A DNA stretch of 52,536 bases from Lachnospiraceae bacterium (lineage in GTDB: Bacteria > Bacillota > Clostridia > Lachnospirales > Lachnospiraceae): positions 1 to 52,536 of the forward strand of contig JAILLY010000032.1 in assembly GCA_024692905.1 (NCBI GenBank), read 5' to 3'. The position numbers and the translations under genes were made by a program. Position 1 is the stretch's first letter. Every line of letters starts with the position of its first letter. Shown in pieces: positions 33,280 to 43,028 of this stretch. The notes below the pieces were generated by a model. That model ran no database searches and was not told where the DNA came from. It was given only the letters and a program-made list of their open reading frames with translations.

Positions 33280-33957
33280 ATGGAAGCTTACAAGCAGGAA
33301 TTTATTGATTTTATGGTGGACAGTCAGGTCCTTAAGTTCGGTGACTTTACGCTTAAGAGCGGGCGCAAGTCTCCTTTTTTCATGAACGCGGGAGCCTATG
33401 TGACCGGTACGCAGCTTAGGAAACTCGGCGAATACTACGCCAAGGCTATCCATGACAACTTCGGACTTGACTTTGACGTACTGTTCGGACCGGCATACAA
33501 GGGCATTCCGCTCTCCGTCGCGACGGCGATGGCGATAAGCAGCCTGTACGGCAAGGATGTGCGCTACTGCTCAAACCGTAAGGAAGTCAAGGATCACGGC
33601 GATACCGGGATACTGCTCGGAAGTAAGTTAAAGGACGGGGACCGTATAGTCATGATCGAGGATGTCACGACCTCGGGGAAGTCCATTGAAGAGACCTATC
33701 CAATAATCAAGGCCCAGGCGGATGTTGAAATAAAGGGTCTTATCGTTTCGTTAAACCGCATGGAGGTCGGCCTTGGCGGAAAAACCGGCGCGCTTGATGA
33801 GATCAAGGAAAAGTACGGGATCGATGCATGCGCGATCGTCAACATGAACGAGGTCGTCTCATATCTTTATAACAGGGAAACAGGCGGAAAAGTCATTATA
33901 GATGATAAGATAAAGGCCGCAATTGACGCATATTACGAAGAGTACGGAGTAAAATAA
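33280..33957 (+). CDS. pyrE: Orotate phosphoribosyltransferase
   Basis: 225 residues. PyrE joins orotate and PRPP to form OMP in pyrimidine synthesis. The PRPP-binding motif is MIEDVTTSGKSI near residue 125, LKSGRKSPFFMNAG is the start of the orotate site, and FGPAYKGIPLSVATA follows. Length fits the bacterial form of about 210-225. GGAGG precedes the ATG. It is preceded by about 100 bp with only short CCGGAT repeats and no PyrR-type attenuator that I recognise. The small membrane protein gene begins on its stop codon (TAATG). It sits far from pyrF. Confidence 0.95.
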   Translation: MEAYKQEFIDFMVDSQVLKFGDFTLKSGRKSPFFMNAGAYVTGTQLRKLGEYYAKAIHDNFGLDFDVLFGPAYKGIPLSVATAMAISSLYGKDVRYCSNRKEVKDHGDTGILLGSKLKDGDRIVMIEDVTTSGKSIEETYPIIKAQADVEIKGLIVSLNRMEVGLGGKTGALDEIKEKYGIDACAIVNMNEVVSYLYNRETGGKVIIDDKIKAAIDAYYEEYGVK

Positions 33958-34289
33958 TGCCGAAGCCGAAAAAGATCCGCAAAAAGAAGAGCTTCATGTT
34001 TACCTCGAGGCATTATTCTATGACGAGCATCATTGCCTTTTCCATGGGCGTGTGCTCGCTCGCAGGCCTCATCGGCTCCATAATGCTATCCTTCAGTAAA
34101 AAGGGCCATCCGCCCGTACATATCGGAGGAGTGGGCCTTTTCGGCATGGCAGGCAATATAGTCGGCATTATCGCGGCGATGAACAGCCTTAACGAAAGAG
34201 ATATATTCAAATGGGTCGCCTACGGCGCGCTGGGGCTTAACATAGCCGGCATTGCGCTGTGGCTGCTCACGGTGTTCTGGGGACTTTGA
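33957..34289 (+). CDS. Small membrane protein, three or so TM segments (DUF6142-like)
   Basis: 110 residues: a Lys/Arg-rich start (MPKPKKIRKKKS), then hydrophobic segments at about 25-47, 55-75 and 85-108. The order (short basic tail, GLFGMAGNIVGIIAAMNSL, WVAYGALGLNIAGIALW) resembles a Clostridia-specific family that I know as DUF6142 (moderate confidence). Function unknown. Its ATG overlaps the pyrE stop (TAATG), so it is translated together with pyrE, and it is followed after 4 nt by the aminopeptidase-like gene. Confidence 0.65.
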   Translation: MPKPKKIRKKKSFMFTSRHYSMTSIIAFSMGVCSLAGLIGSIMLSFSKKGHPPVHIGGVGLFGMAGNIVGIIAAMNSLNERDIFKWVAYGALGLNIAGIALWLLTVFWGL

Positions 34290-34293
34290 GACA

Positions 34294-36384
34294 ATGAGGA
34301 GCGAAAGATACGAACTTATAACCGAAAGGATAAAAAGCATAACTACCGAGAAAACGCTGAAAGAGCCTTTTTGCGGATACTTCGCAGATATGGCTCTTTT
34401 ACTGACGGAGCTTGACCGCATAAACAGGATGAAGTCGGACGGAAGTTTAAGCGGACTTGGGATTGACGAACTTAAGGCAATGAATGAGAGGCTTTATTCG
34501 GATATAGCGGGAGAGTCATACAGGACAAGCCATGCCAATCCGGGATATATGTCGGGCCTTGTCGGGGAAGCCGGATACGATCCCGCAACCGGGAAGCTGC
34601 TTTCGTTTGCGGCCGCTGAATTCAGGGCACTCATCCCTTATGCCTTTGAAGGAAATGAGGAGATCCTGCTCATATACATGGAACTGTTTGTGGAGTTATA
34701 CTGCCTTTTCACCCAGGCGTGCGGGGAAGATAAGGATGCGGTCCCCGACAGTGAAGAAATAAGGCAGCATATTTACTGGTTTGAGAGGGATAACTGCGAG
34801 ACGGTGATACCCTTGCGTATAGAGGACCAGCTTAAACCGTGCGGTTCCAACGGGTTTGATGTGATCAGTCAAAGCGATCTCAAAGATTTAAGATATCTTT
34901 ATCTCTACGGCGAATACATAACCGGGGATGAGATAGAGACCGCAAGGTTCTTAAATACGCTGAGCGAAGAACAGATAGCACAAATGGCACGTACCTGGAC
35001 CGAAGGGTACAGGATAGGCTTTGATAAGACAGGAAAAGATCTTAAGAAGAAAAAGACGGTTAACATAAGATTCCCGATCGGTTTTGAGAGAGTCATACAT
35101 GAAGCGGTCCGGCAGTTTAAGGACATGGGACTTGACAGTGTCATATACAGAGCTTCGGAGCTCTCGCTCAATAAGGGAAATCACGGAAGGACCGGATATC
35201 ACGGCGCGATCCCGAACAGGCAGTATGACTACGATCACAGGGAGGATGCCGCTGTATATACCGACAGGGACTTTATAAACCGCAAACTTGATATACTAAA
35301 GTCTGCCTATGAAGATAATAAGGAAGCGGCAGCTGTGCATGCGGGGCCTGCCGTCCTTGAGGCTTTCGGGGAAGAGCCTTTCTGCCCGGAAACGGATCCT
35401 TATGCATATACCTTCTCCGATAAGCAGAAAAAACTCATGGTCGGATATTATGAAAAGGCCGGACGGATCACAAACGAGTATATAAGGGGAGATGAGCGAA
35501 GCTACACGATCATCGCCTATCCAAAGCCCTGCATCGGACCGGATTTCGAGAGTATCTTTAAGGAAACCGTGAAGCTTAATAACCTTGATTACAGAAGTTA
35601 TGAAGACATGCAGCAGAAGCTTATCGATGTTCTTGACAGGGCTGACTTTGTAAAGGTTAAGGGAGGCAGCGGAAATGAGACGGATCTTACGATAGCGCTT
35701 AAGCCGCTTGATGATCCCGAACACGAGACTGACTTTGAAAACTGTGTCGCCGACGTTAACATACCCGTAGGTGAGGTGTTCACGTCACCGCAGTTAAAGG
35801 GCACCTGCGGCCTGCTCCATGTTAAGCAGGTATATCTCGAAGGACTTGAATATAAGGACTTAAGGCTCGGATTTAAGGATGGCGTGACTGCTTCGTATTC
35901 ATGTGCGAATTTTGAGGATGAGGCGCTTAACAGACGTTATATCGAGCAGAACCTGCTGTTTGGACATAAGGCGCTGCCGATGGGCGAGTTTGCGATAGGT
36001 ACGAACACGACGGCTTACTCAATGGCCCGGAGGTTTCATATCGAAAGGCTCCTGCCCATCCTGATAGGAGAGAAGACCGGGCCGCACTTTGCCGTCGGAG
36101 ATACCTGTTACAGTCATGAGGAGGATCTTAAGTCATATAACCCGGACGGAAAGGCGATTGTTGCGCGGTCGAATGATTTTTCCGACTTAAGGGACAGCGA
36201 GCCGGAGAAGGCATATTTTAACTGTCATACGGATATCACGATACCTTACGATGAACTCGGAGCGATAGATGCGCTGATGCCGGACGGGAGCAGTGTACGG
36301 ATAATCGAGGACGGAATGTTCGTGCTTGAGGGACTTCTGGCATTAAATGTCCCGCTTAAGGAACTTACGGAGCGGATGTCATAA
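34294..36384 (+). CDS. M29-type metal-dependent aminopeptidase with long N-terminal extension
   Basis: 696 residues from the ATG at 34294. The C-terminal half matches family M29 (AmpS/PepS). NIPVGEVFTSPQLKGTCG and MGEFAIGTN carry metal-ligand Glu residues. GPHFAVGDTCYSHEED supplies His/Tyr/Asp ligands, and FNCHTDITIPY adds further ones. The enzyme should remove N-terminal residues of peptides in the cytoplasm. Usual M29 enzymes have about 370-410 residues; here about 300 residues precede, with a helical region and a second segment (YTIIAYPKPCIGPDFESIFKE) that belongs to the known fold. I recognise no domain in the first 300. The ribosome site is weak. A longer frame to 34252 overlaps the small membrane protein gene and is unlikely. 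Confidence 0.82.
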   Translation: MRSERYELITERIKSITTEKTLKEPFCGYFADMALLLTELDRINRMKSDGSLSGLGIDELKAMNERLYSDIAGESYRTSHANPGYMSGLVGEAGYDPATGKLLSFAAAEFRALIPYAFEGNEEILLIYMELFVELYCLFTQACGEDKDAVPDSEEIRQHIYWFERDNCETVIPLRIEDQLKPCGSNGFDVISQSDLKDLRYLYLYGEYITGDEIETARFLNTLSEEQIAQMARTWTEGYRIGFDKTGKDLKKKKTVNIRFPIGFERVIHEAVRQFKDMGLDSVIYRASELSLNKGNHGRTGYHGAIPNRQYDYDHREDAAVYTDRDFINRKLDILKSAYEDNKEAAAVHAGPAVLEAFGEEPFCPETDPYAYTFSDKQKKLMVGYYEKAGRITNEYIRGDERSYTIIAYPKPCIGPDFESIFKETVKLNNLDYRSYEDMQQKLIDVLDRADFVKVKGGSGNETDLTIALKPLDDPEHETDFENCVADVNIPVGEVFTSPQLKGTCGLLHVKQVYLEGLEYKDLRLGFKDGVTASYSCANFEDEALNRRYIEQNLLFGHKALPMGEFAIGTNTTAYSMARRFHIERLLPILIGEKTGPHFAVGDTCYSHEEDLKSYNPDGKAIVARSNDFSDLRDSEPEKAYFNCHTDITIPYDELGAIDALMPDGSSVRIIEDGMFVLEGLLALNVPLKELTERMS

Positions 36385-36424
36385 AAACCGTTTAAAGCAG
36401 GGGGATTTATGGTAATTATCACTC

Positions 36425-36453
36425 TTGCAGACGGAGGATATTTTTAATATAGT
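36425..36453 (+). promoter_or_regulatory. Promoter of the pur operon
   Basis: TTGCAG at 36425-36430, a 17-bp spacer, TATAGT at 36448-36453. The leader is only about 20 nt, too short for a purine riboswitch. Confidence 0.7.
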
Positions 36454-36478
36454 ATATTAGGATGTAAAGGAGGGTAAT

Positions 36479-36991
36479 ATGGCAAAGATAAGTATAGTCA
36501 TGGGAAGCGATTCGGATATGCCGGTAATGAGCAAGGCGGCTGAGATCCTTGATAAGTTCGGCGTCGATTATGAGATGACGATAATATCCGCGCATCGTGA
36601 ACCCGATGAGTTTTTTGAATATGCAAAGGGCGCTGAAGACAGGGGAGTAAAAGTCATTATCGCGGGTGCGGGCATGGCAGCTCATCTTCCCGGTATGTGC
36701 GCTGCGATATTCCCGATGCCCGTTATCGGGATCCCGATGCATACCACGTCACTTGGCGGAAGAGATTCGCTTTATTCCATAGTTCAGATGCCTTCGGGCA
36801 TACCGGTAGCCACGGTCGCGATAAACGGCGGAGCAAATGCGGCGCTTCTTGCACTCCGTATCCTTGCGGTCTCGGAACCCGCCATCCTTGCAAAGCTCAA
36901 GGATTATAAGGAGGAGTTACGCGAGGGAGTAAAGAAGAAGGCAGAAAAGCTTGATGAAAAAGGGTATAAGAAATACCTTGAAGATAAGTAA
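36479..36991 (+). CDS. purE: N5-carboxyaminoimidazole ribonucleotide mutase
   Basis: 170 residues, class I PurE. It converts N5-CAIR to CAIR in purine synthesis. The start MAKISIVMGSDSDMPVM, the SAHREPDEF active-site region with its His, GAGMAAHLPGMCA and GGRDSLYSIVQMPSGIPVATVAI fit the family. AAAGGAGG precedes the ATG. It heads a compact four-gene cluster, purE-purM-purN-purD. The usual companions purC, purF, purL and purH are not here, nor is purK. Confidence 0.96.
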   Translation: MAKISIVMGSDSDMPVMSKAAEILDKFGVDYEMTIISAHREPDEFFEYAKGAEDRGVKVIIAGAGMAAHLPGMCAAIFPMPVIGIPMHTTSLGGRDSLYSIVQMPSGIPVATVAINGGANAALLALRILAVSEPAILAKLKDYKEELREGVKKKAEKLDEKGYKKYLEDK

Positions 36992-37049
36992 AGCCCGGGA
37001 TAACACGTAACCGGTACTGAATGTGCATTCTTACAGAGAGGAGATCGGA

Positions 37050-38078
37050 ATGGATTACAAAAGTGCAGGCGTAGATATCGAAGCAGGCTATAAGGCGGTC
37101 GAGCTTATGAAGGAGCATGTCTCAAAGACAATGCGTCCCGAGGTGCTCGGCGGACTCGGAGGCTTCTCCGGAGCCTTCTCACTTGAGAAGTATAAGGACA
37201 TGGAATCACCGACACTGGTTTCCGGAACGGACGGCGTCGGAACCAAGTTAAAGCTTGCGTTTCTCTTGAACAAACACGACACGATCGGCATCGACTGTGT
37301 TGCCATGTGCGTAAACGATATAGCATGCGCCGGCGGCGAGCCGTTATTCTTCCTTGATTATATAGCATGTGGAAAGAACGAGCCCGAAAAGATAGCCTCG
37401 ATAGTAAAGGGCGTTGCCGAAGGATGCAGGCAGGCAGGATGTTCACTTATAGGCGGTGAGACGGCCGAGATGCCCGGTTTCTATCCGGAGGATGAATACG
37501 ATCTGGCCGGTTTTGCGGTAGGCATAGTCGATAAGAAGAAGCTCATCACCGGAAACGATATTAAGCCCGGCGATACGATAATCGGAATTGCTTCATCGGG
37601 TGTGCACAGCAACGGTTATTCACTTGTGCGCAAGGTTTTCCCTATGAGGGAATCCTGCATGATGGAGCAGGTGTCCTCGCTCGGAATGACTCTCGGAGAG
37701 GCACTCCTTACTCCGACGAAGATATATGTTAAGGCTCTAAACGAAGTAAGGGCAGCAGGGGTAAATATAAAAGGATGCTGTCATATCACGGGCGGCGGTT
37801 TCTATGAGAACATCCCGCGTATGCTTCCCGAAGGAACGCGCGCCGTTATCAGGAAGGATTCTTACGATCATCTTCCGATCTTCGATCTTATAAAGACGAG
37901 CGGAAACATAGCCGAGGAGATGATGTACAATACCTACAACATGGGTATCGGAATGATGCTCGCCATCGATCATTCGGATGAAGAGGCGGCCATGAAGGCT
38001 GTCATTGCGGCAGGTGAGAAGCCGTATAAGGTAGGATATATTGAAGAAGGTAAGAAAGGCGTATCACTGATACAGTGA
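37050..38078 (+). CDS. purM: Phosphoribosylformylglycinamidine cyclo-ligase
   Basis: 342 residues from the ATG at 37050 (GAGGAG before it), in preference to the frame start at 37023. PurM closes the imidazole ring to give AIR, using ATP. Motifs: [15 protein letters not shown] at the start, [52 protein letters not shown] and [16 protein letters not shown]. All are standard for the AIRS family. Second gene of the pur operon. Confidence 0.97.
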   Translation: MDYKSAGVDIEAGYKAVELMKEHVSKTMRPEVLGGLGGFSGAFSLEKYKDMESPTLVSGTDGVGTKLKLAFLLNKHDTIGIDCVAMCVNDIACAGGEPLFFLDYIACGKNEPEKIASIVKGVAEGCRQAGCSLIGGETAEMPGFYPEDEYDLAGFAVGIVDKKKLITGNDIKPGDTIIGIASSGVHSNGYSLVRKVFPMRESCMMEQVSSLGMTLGEALLTPTKIYVKALNEVRAAGVNIKGCCHITGGGFYENIPRMLPEGTRAVIRKDSYDHLPIFDLIKTSGNIAEEMMYNTYNMGIGMMLAIDHSDEEAAMKAVIAAGEKPYKVGYIEEGKKGVSLIQ

Positions 38079-38101
38079 TCCCGGCGTTAAAGGAGGCAGA
38101 T

Positions 38102-38731
38102 ATGTTCAAGATCGCAGTCCTCGTTTCCGGGGGCGGAACCAACCTGCAGGCTGTCATCGATGCAATCGGCGACGGTTCACTGCCCGGGGTTGAGATAGTA
38201 AAGGTGATAAGCAACAAAGAGGGAGCATATGCTCTCAAGCGTGCGGATATCTGCGGTATAGATAACTGCTGCATCAGTCCGAAAGCATATGAGGACAGGG
38301 CAGCGTACTTTGATGCGATGATAGAAGCGATAAAGGGATCCGGGGCGGATCTTGTCGTACTTGCCGGTTTCTTGGTCGTCCTGTCAGCTGAATTCATAAA
38401 TGCCTTCAGGGGCAGGATCATAAATATACATCCATCTCTTATACCGTCGTTCTGCGGTGACGGATATTACGGCCTTAAGGTGCATGAAGCCGCACTTAGG
38501 AGAGGCGTAAAGGTGACCGGAGCGACAGTGCATTTCGTTGATGAAGGTACCGACACCGGGCCGATCATCATCCAGAAGGCAGTATATATCAATAACGGGG
38601 ATACTCCCGAAGTACTCCAGAAACGTGTTATGGAGCAGGCCGAATGGAAGATACTTCCTGAAGCGATCCTGGCAATTGCCAAGGGGCGTGTCCGGATGGA
38701 AGACGGCCGTGCGATAGTGATATACGAATGA
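38102..38731 (+). CDS. purN: Phosphoribosylglycinamide formyltransferase
   Basis: 209 residues from the ATG at 38102 (AAAGGAGG before it). PurN transfers a formyl group from 10-formyl-THF to GAR. AVLVSGGGTNLQAVID is the GAR-binding start. INIHPSLIPSFCGDGYYG holds the catalytic Asn/His pair region, and HFVDEGTDTGPIIIQ carries the catalytic Asp. Length fits the family (about 200). It is 23 nt behind purM, in the same operon. Confidence 0.96.
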   Translation: MFKIAVLVSGGGTNLQAVIDAIGDGSLPGVEIVKVISNKEGAYALKRADICGIDNCCISPKAYEDRAAYFDAMIEAIKGSGADLVVLAGFLVVLSAEFINAFRGRIINIHPSLIPSFCGDGYYGLKVHEAALRRGVKVTGATVHFVDEGTDTGPIIIQKAVYINNGDTPEVLQKRVMEQAEWKILPEAILAIAKGRVRMEDGRAIVIYE

Positions 38732-38809
38732 TGTTTATGAGCGGGAGGCGGTATATTTACCGCCGTCCGCTTAAATGTTGCAGACTGCATAAGATAAAAG
38801 GAGAAAGAT

Positions 38810-40081
38810 ATGAAGGTACTTGTAGTGGGTGGAGGCGGCAGAGAGCATGCGATAGTAAGGAGCGTGGCCGCAAGCGAACGTGTGGATAAGATATACTGTG
38901 CACCGGGTAACGCCGGGATCGCGCAGCTTGCCGAATGCGTTGACATCGGTGTCATGGAATTTGAAAAGCTGACTGATTTTGCATTAAAGGAGAAGATAGA
39001 CCTTACCATAGTCGCTCCCGATGATCCTCTTGTCGCGGGTGCGGTGGATGCGTTCGAAAGCAAAGGGTTAAGGGCCTTCGGCCCGAGGGCAAACGCTGCG
39101 ATCCTTGAGGGCAGCAAGGCATTTTCCAAGGACCTTATGAAAAAATATAACATCCCGACCGCCTCATATGAGAATTTTGACGATGCGGATGCTGCGCTTA
39201 AATATCTTGAGACAGCGAAATTCCCGATCGTCTTAAAGGCAGACGGACTTGCCCTTGGAAAGGGAGTCCTTATCTGCAATACCCATGAGGAAGCCGTAGA
39301 AGGAGTTAAGACCATCATGCTCGACAAGCAGTTTGGAAATGCCGGGAACAGGATGGTCATAGAAGAGTTCATGACCGGGCGCGAGGTATCGGTACTTACC
39401 TTTGTGGACGGAAAGACGATACGTCCTATGACATCTGCACAGGACCATAAGAGAGCGCTTGACGGTGACAAGGGACTTAATACCGGCGGCATGGGTACTT
39501 TCTCGCCAAGCCCCTTCTATACGAAGGAGATAGACGAGTACTGCATGAAGAATATCTATCAGCCTACGGTCGATGCCATGGCTGCCGAAGGCAGGGAGTT
39601 CAAGGGAGTCATCTTCTTTGGACTTATGTTAACCAACGATGGCCCGAAGGTACTTGAATACAATGCCCGCTTCGGAGATCCCGAAGCACAGGTTGTGCTC
39701 CCGAGGATGAACAGCGATATCATAGATGTCATGGAGGCGTGCATCGACGGGACACTTGATAAGATCGAACTTGATTTTGAAGATAATGCGGCAGTATGTG
39801 TTGTACTGGCATCCAAAGGATACCCGGTTAAATATGAAAAGGGATTTGAGATAAGGGGCCTTGAGAAGTTTGACGGAAAGGACGGATATTACGTATTCCA
39901 TGCGGGCACTAAGCTTAAGGACGGAAAGGTCGTCACAAACGGCGGAAGGGTGCTGGGAGTGACCGCACTCGGGGCGGATCTTAAAAGCGCAAGGGCAAAT
40001 GCATATGAAGCTGCCGGCTGGATCGACTTTGACAACAAGTATTCAAGAAGTGACATAGGAAAAGCGATAGATGAGGCGTGA
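38810..40081 (+). CDS. purD: Phosphoribosylamine-glycine ligase
   Basis: 423 residues. PurD joins phosphoribosylamine and glycine with ATP to make GAR. It is an ATP-grasp enzyme: MKVLVVGGGGREHAI at the start, FPIVLKADGLALGKGVLI for ATP binding, HKRALDGDKGLNTGGMGTFSPSPF as the family signature and EYNARFGDPEAQVVLPRM near the active-site metals. AAAAGGAGAAAG provides the ribosome site. It is the last gene of the pur cluster and is followed by a clear terminator. Confidence 0.97.
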   Translation: MKVLVVGGGGREHAIVRSVAASERVDKIYCAPGNAGIAQLAECVDIGVMEFEKLTDFALKEKIDLTIVAPDDPLVAGAVDAFESKGLRAFGPRANAAILEGSKAFSKDLMKKYNIPTASYENFDDADAALKYLETAKFPIVLKADGLALGKGVLICNTHEEAVEGVKTIMLDKQFGNAGNRMVIEEFMTGREVSVLTFVDGKTIRPMTSAQDHKRALDGDKGLNTGGMGTFSPSPFYTKEIDEYCMKNIYQPTVDAMAAEGREFKGVIFFGLMLTNDGPKVLEYNARFGDPEAQVVLPRMNSDIIDVMEACIDGTLDKIELDFEDNAAVCVVLASKGYPVKYEKGFEIRGLEKFDGKDGYYVFHAGTKLKDGKVVTNGGRVLGVTALGADLKSARANAYEAAGWIDFDNKYSRSDIGKAIDEA

Positions 40082-40153
40082 CCGAACCGGTCAATAAAAA
40101 TAGCTGAATTATGTAACTTATCTGCAATAAATTTAATCATGGTTAATTTTCCT

Positions 40154-40182
40154 GAAAGCCCGATATTTCGGGCTTTCTTTTT
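40154..40182 (+). terminator. Intrinsic terminator of the pur operon
   Basis: GAAAGCCCGA pairs with TCGGGCTTTC (10-11 bp) around a short ATT-type loop, followed by TTTTT. Confidence 0.93.
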
Positions 40183-40231
40183 GCTCTCGTAATAAAAATG
40201 TAATAAAATTCATCAAATTTCCACTTAAAGG

Positions 40232-40260
40232 TTGACATAAACGGATCAGGGTTGTATTAT
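40232..40260 (+). promoter_or_regulatory. Promoter of the glucosaminidase / prion-like protein operon
   Basis: TTGACA (perfect consensus) at 40232-40237, a 17-bp spacer, TATTAT at 40255-40260. Transcription should begin near 40267. Confidence 0.8.
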
Positions 40261-40357
40261 TAAACACGAGGGAATGAATAATGCAGAAGGGGACCTCGAC
40301 TATCCTGGTCAATCTACAGTATTCAGAACACATATACTGAAAGGGGAATCGGTAAAT

Positions 40358-43015
40358 ATGCGTTCTCATACGTGCACGGATAATATGCGGTCTGAGGGTG
40401 GCCGCATATTTCGTCATTTAATGCTTCCGGTGCTTGCAGCTTCGCTGATCGTCACCGGTACGCGATCAACATATGCATATACTGCGGTAAAGGGTACCGT
40501 AACCTGCTCGAGCGGTAAGGTCAGAAAGGATGCTTCCACGTCTTCGTCTTTTTCTTTCGGAGTACGCAAGGATGAGGAAGTCACCATCATCGACGAGAAG
40601 AAGGGCAGCGACGGTAAGACCTGGTACCGTATCAAGGTCGGAGAGAGTACGGGTTATATAAGGTCCGATCTTGTGAACAAATCCAAGCAGGCAGTCAAGG
40701 ACGGCAGCGCATCAAAGCAGCCGGCCGAGGCGAAGAGTTCTTCCGCAACGGGTATCGTAGCGGTCGACCTCGCGATCATGAGGGAACAGGCCTCGAAAAG
40801 CGCCGAAGTGACTGTATGTCTTAAACAGAACTCCGAAGTCGAACTTAAGGAATCGGTAACCGGACAGGACGGCAAGGTATGGTATCTTGCGACCTGCAAG
40901 CGCGGTGACTATATATATAAGGGTTATATAAGGTCCGATCTTCTCAAGGTAAACGGTAAGGTTGCGGCGGCTTCAGCGTCACCGGCATCATCGTCATCGG
41001 GAACCACCCCGGCGGCTTCATCGGATGTACAGGTGGGTACCGTCAAGGGCCAGGGCGTAAACGTAAGGGAAACGGCTGTTGACGGCAAGGTAATAGGAAG
41101 AGTTTCAAGCGGACGTGCCGTGACTGTCACCGAGCAGGTGGCCGGAAGCGACGGCAAGGTCTGGTACAAGATATCATTTACAAGTAATCTTACCCCGCTT
41201 GTGGGGTATATACGATCCGATTTCGTGGAGGGCGTGACCGCAAAGATCACGGCGGATGCGTCGTCCCCGGGAACGGGAGGCGGAAGCGATACCGCAAAGG
41301 AGGCGCCAACGTCCGGTAAGATGGGCGCAGTAAACGGTATCAATGTGAACGTCCGAGAGGAGCCCGTTAACGGGCAGGTGGTCGCCAAGCTGAATTCGGG
41401 AAGCACGGTCACGATCCTTAAGGAGACGGATGGATCGGACGGGCGCAAATGGTTCGAAATATCCTTTAAGATAAACGGGTCTGATCGGTCAGGTTATATG
41501 CTGGCCGATTTTGTTAAGGAAGAAGAAAATAAATCGGATTATACCGATGCCCTTGTCGCAACCGTCAGAGGATCGGGAATAAGGATACGTGAGAGTGCCG
41601 TCAACGGAACGGTCGTCGAACAGCTCAACTCGGGACACAGGCTTAACATCATAGGCGAGACGACGGGAAGTGACGGCATGAAGTGGTATTATGCGGACTT
41701 TACATGCAGGGGCGTCGAGAAGAAAGGTTACATCAGATCGGATTTCGTGATCATCACCTCGACCACGGAGAGCGTCAAGGTCAGTTCAGATGCGGAATTT
41801 GAGGAGCAGATCGCCAAACTTCCCGACAGCTATAAGAGCAACTTGAGAGTCATGCATGAGAAGTACCCCAACTGGAAGTTTGAAGTTGTGGAAACCGGGC
41901 TTGACTGGAACGAGGCCGTGGCAGCCGAATGTTCGGTCGGCAAGAACCTTATAGCGAAAAATTCGATCTCATCATGGAAGTCGACGGAACCCCAGGCATA
42001 TAACTGGTCGAGCAATGAGTGGTACGGTTTCGACGGCGGGACATGGGCATCCGCTTCAAGGGAACTCATATCATATTACATGGATCCGAGGAATTTCCTT
42101 GACGAGAGCGGCATTTACCAGTTTGAGACGCTCGACAGCCTCGATTACCAGAACGAGGACGGCGTAAGGAGGATAATAGAGGGTACATTCCTTGATTCTT
42201 CCTTCACCGATAACGACGGTACCGAGAGGAACTATGTCGATGCGATAATGGAAGCGGCAAGAAACGCAGGCATCAGCCCTTACCATCTTACAACGAGGAT
42301 ACTCCAGGAGCAGGGGATCTACGGAAGGTCCCAGAGTATCTCGGGCACGATGTCCGGACATGAAGGCTTCTACAATTATTTCAATATCGGAGCGTATGCG
42401 GCAAACGGCAAACTTCCGGTCGAGAACGGACTCATATATGCGGCCCAGGCGGACGACCAGTTCATGAGGCCCTGGAATACGAGGTTCAGGTCCATATCGG
42501 GAAGCGCACTCTTTGTTGCGGACCGGTATATAAAGAGGGGTCAGAACACTCTGTATTTCGAGAAGTTCAACGTGGTGAACAAGGATAACGGTATCTACTC
42601 ACACCAGTACATGAGCAACCTTCAGGCAGCCTCTTCCGAGTCGGCCAGAATGAGAAAAGCATACACGGATACGAATTCAACACTTGTGTTTAGGATTCCT
42701 TACTATTATAATATGCCTGATGTACCTTGTGAGAAGCCTACCGGTGAATCGAACCCGAACAACTACCTTTCATCTGTAACGGTAGACGGATTTGCGATAA
42801 CTCCGGGCTTCAATGCAGCAACCAACGTATACTATCTTACCGTGGATAATACGGTAACTTCAATAAACGTAAACGCAACTGCGGTTGCTTCAACTTCAAG
42901 CATAGGAGGTACCGGTAATATTAATCTTGAGACCGGTACGAATACCGTGGCGATAGTGTGCAAGGCCCAGAACGGAAACACCAGGACCTATACGCTATAC
43001 GTGCAGCGGAATTGA
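40358..43015 (+). CDS. Secreted SH3b-repeat beta-N-acetylglucosaminidase (autolysin) with C-terminal cadherin-like domain
   Basis: 885 residues from the ATG at 40358, placed 11 nt after AAAGGGG. The in-frame ATG at 40274 is nearly at the transcription start and would put the signal peptide 60 residues in. The signal peptide ends near TYA-YT (about 42). Five bacterial SH3 repeats follow (about 43-105, 125-190, 225-290, 320-385, 400-462), each ending in a GYIRSDL/F-like motif, for wall binding. A glucosaminidase of the GH73/LytB type lies at about 480-760; RILQEQGIYGRSQ carries the likely catalytic Glu651. A cadherin-like beta-sandwich (SSVTVDGFAITPGFNAATNVYYLTV) ends the protein. It should cleave peptidoglycan glycan strands outside the cell. 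The next gene follows after 13 nt. Confidence 0.88.
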   Translation: MRSHTCTDNMRSEGGRIFRHLMLPVLAASLIVTGTRSTYAYTAVKGTVTCSSGKVRKDASTSSSFSFGVRKDEEVTIIDEKKGSDGKTWYRIKVGESTGYIRSDLVNKSKQAVKDGSASKQPAEAKSSSATGIVAVDLAIMREQASKSAEVTVCLKQNSEVELKESVTGQDGKVWYLATCKRGDYIYKGYIRSDLLKVNGKVAAASASPASSSSGTTPAASSDVQVGTVKGQGVNVRETAVDGKVIGRVSSGRAVTVTEQVAGSDGKVWYKISFTSNLTPLVGYIRSDFVEGVTAKITADASSPGTGGGSDTAKEAPTSGKMGAVNGINVNVREEPVNGQVVAKLNSGSTVTILKETDGSDGRKWFEISFKINGSDRSGYMLADFVKEEENKSDYTDALVATVRGSGIRIRESAVNGTVVEQLNSGHRLNIIGETTGSDGMKWYYADFTCRGVEKKGYIRSDFVIITSTTESVKVSSDAEFEEQIAKLPDSYKSNLRVMHEKYPNWKFEVVETGLDWNEAVAAECSVGKNLIAKNSISSWKSTEPQAYNWSSNEWYGFDGGTWASASRELISYYMDPRNFLDESGIYQFETLDSLDYQNEDGVRRIIEGTFLDSSFTDNDGTERNYVDAIMEAARNAGISPYHLTTRILQEQGIYGRSQSISGTMSGHEGFYNYFNIGAYAANGKLPVENGLIYAAQADDQFMRPWNTRFRSISGSALFVADRYIKRGQNTLYFEKFNVVNKDNGIYSHQYMSNLQAASSESARMRKAYTDTNSTLVFRIPYYYNMPDVPCEKPTGESNPNNYLSSVTVDGFAITPGFNAATNVYYLTVDNTVTSINVNATAVASTSSIGGTGNINLETGTNTVAIVCKAQNGNTRTYTLYVQRN

Positions 43016-43028
43016 GAAAGGAGTCTGT

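Noticed and set aside
36385-36478. Purine riboswitch ahead of purE
   Set aside because: The predicted leader is only about 20 nt.
40274-40357. Longer start for the glucosaminidase
   Set aside because: It would lie about 7 nt from the transcription start and place the signal peptide 60 residues in; the ATG at 40358 has AAAGGGG.
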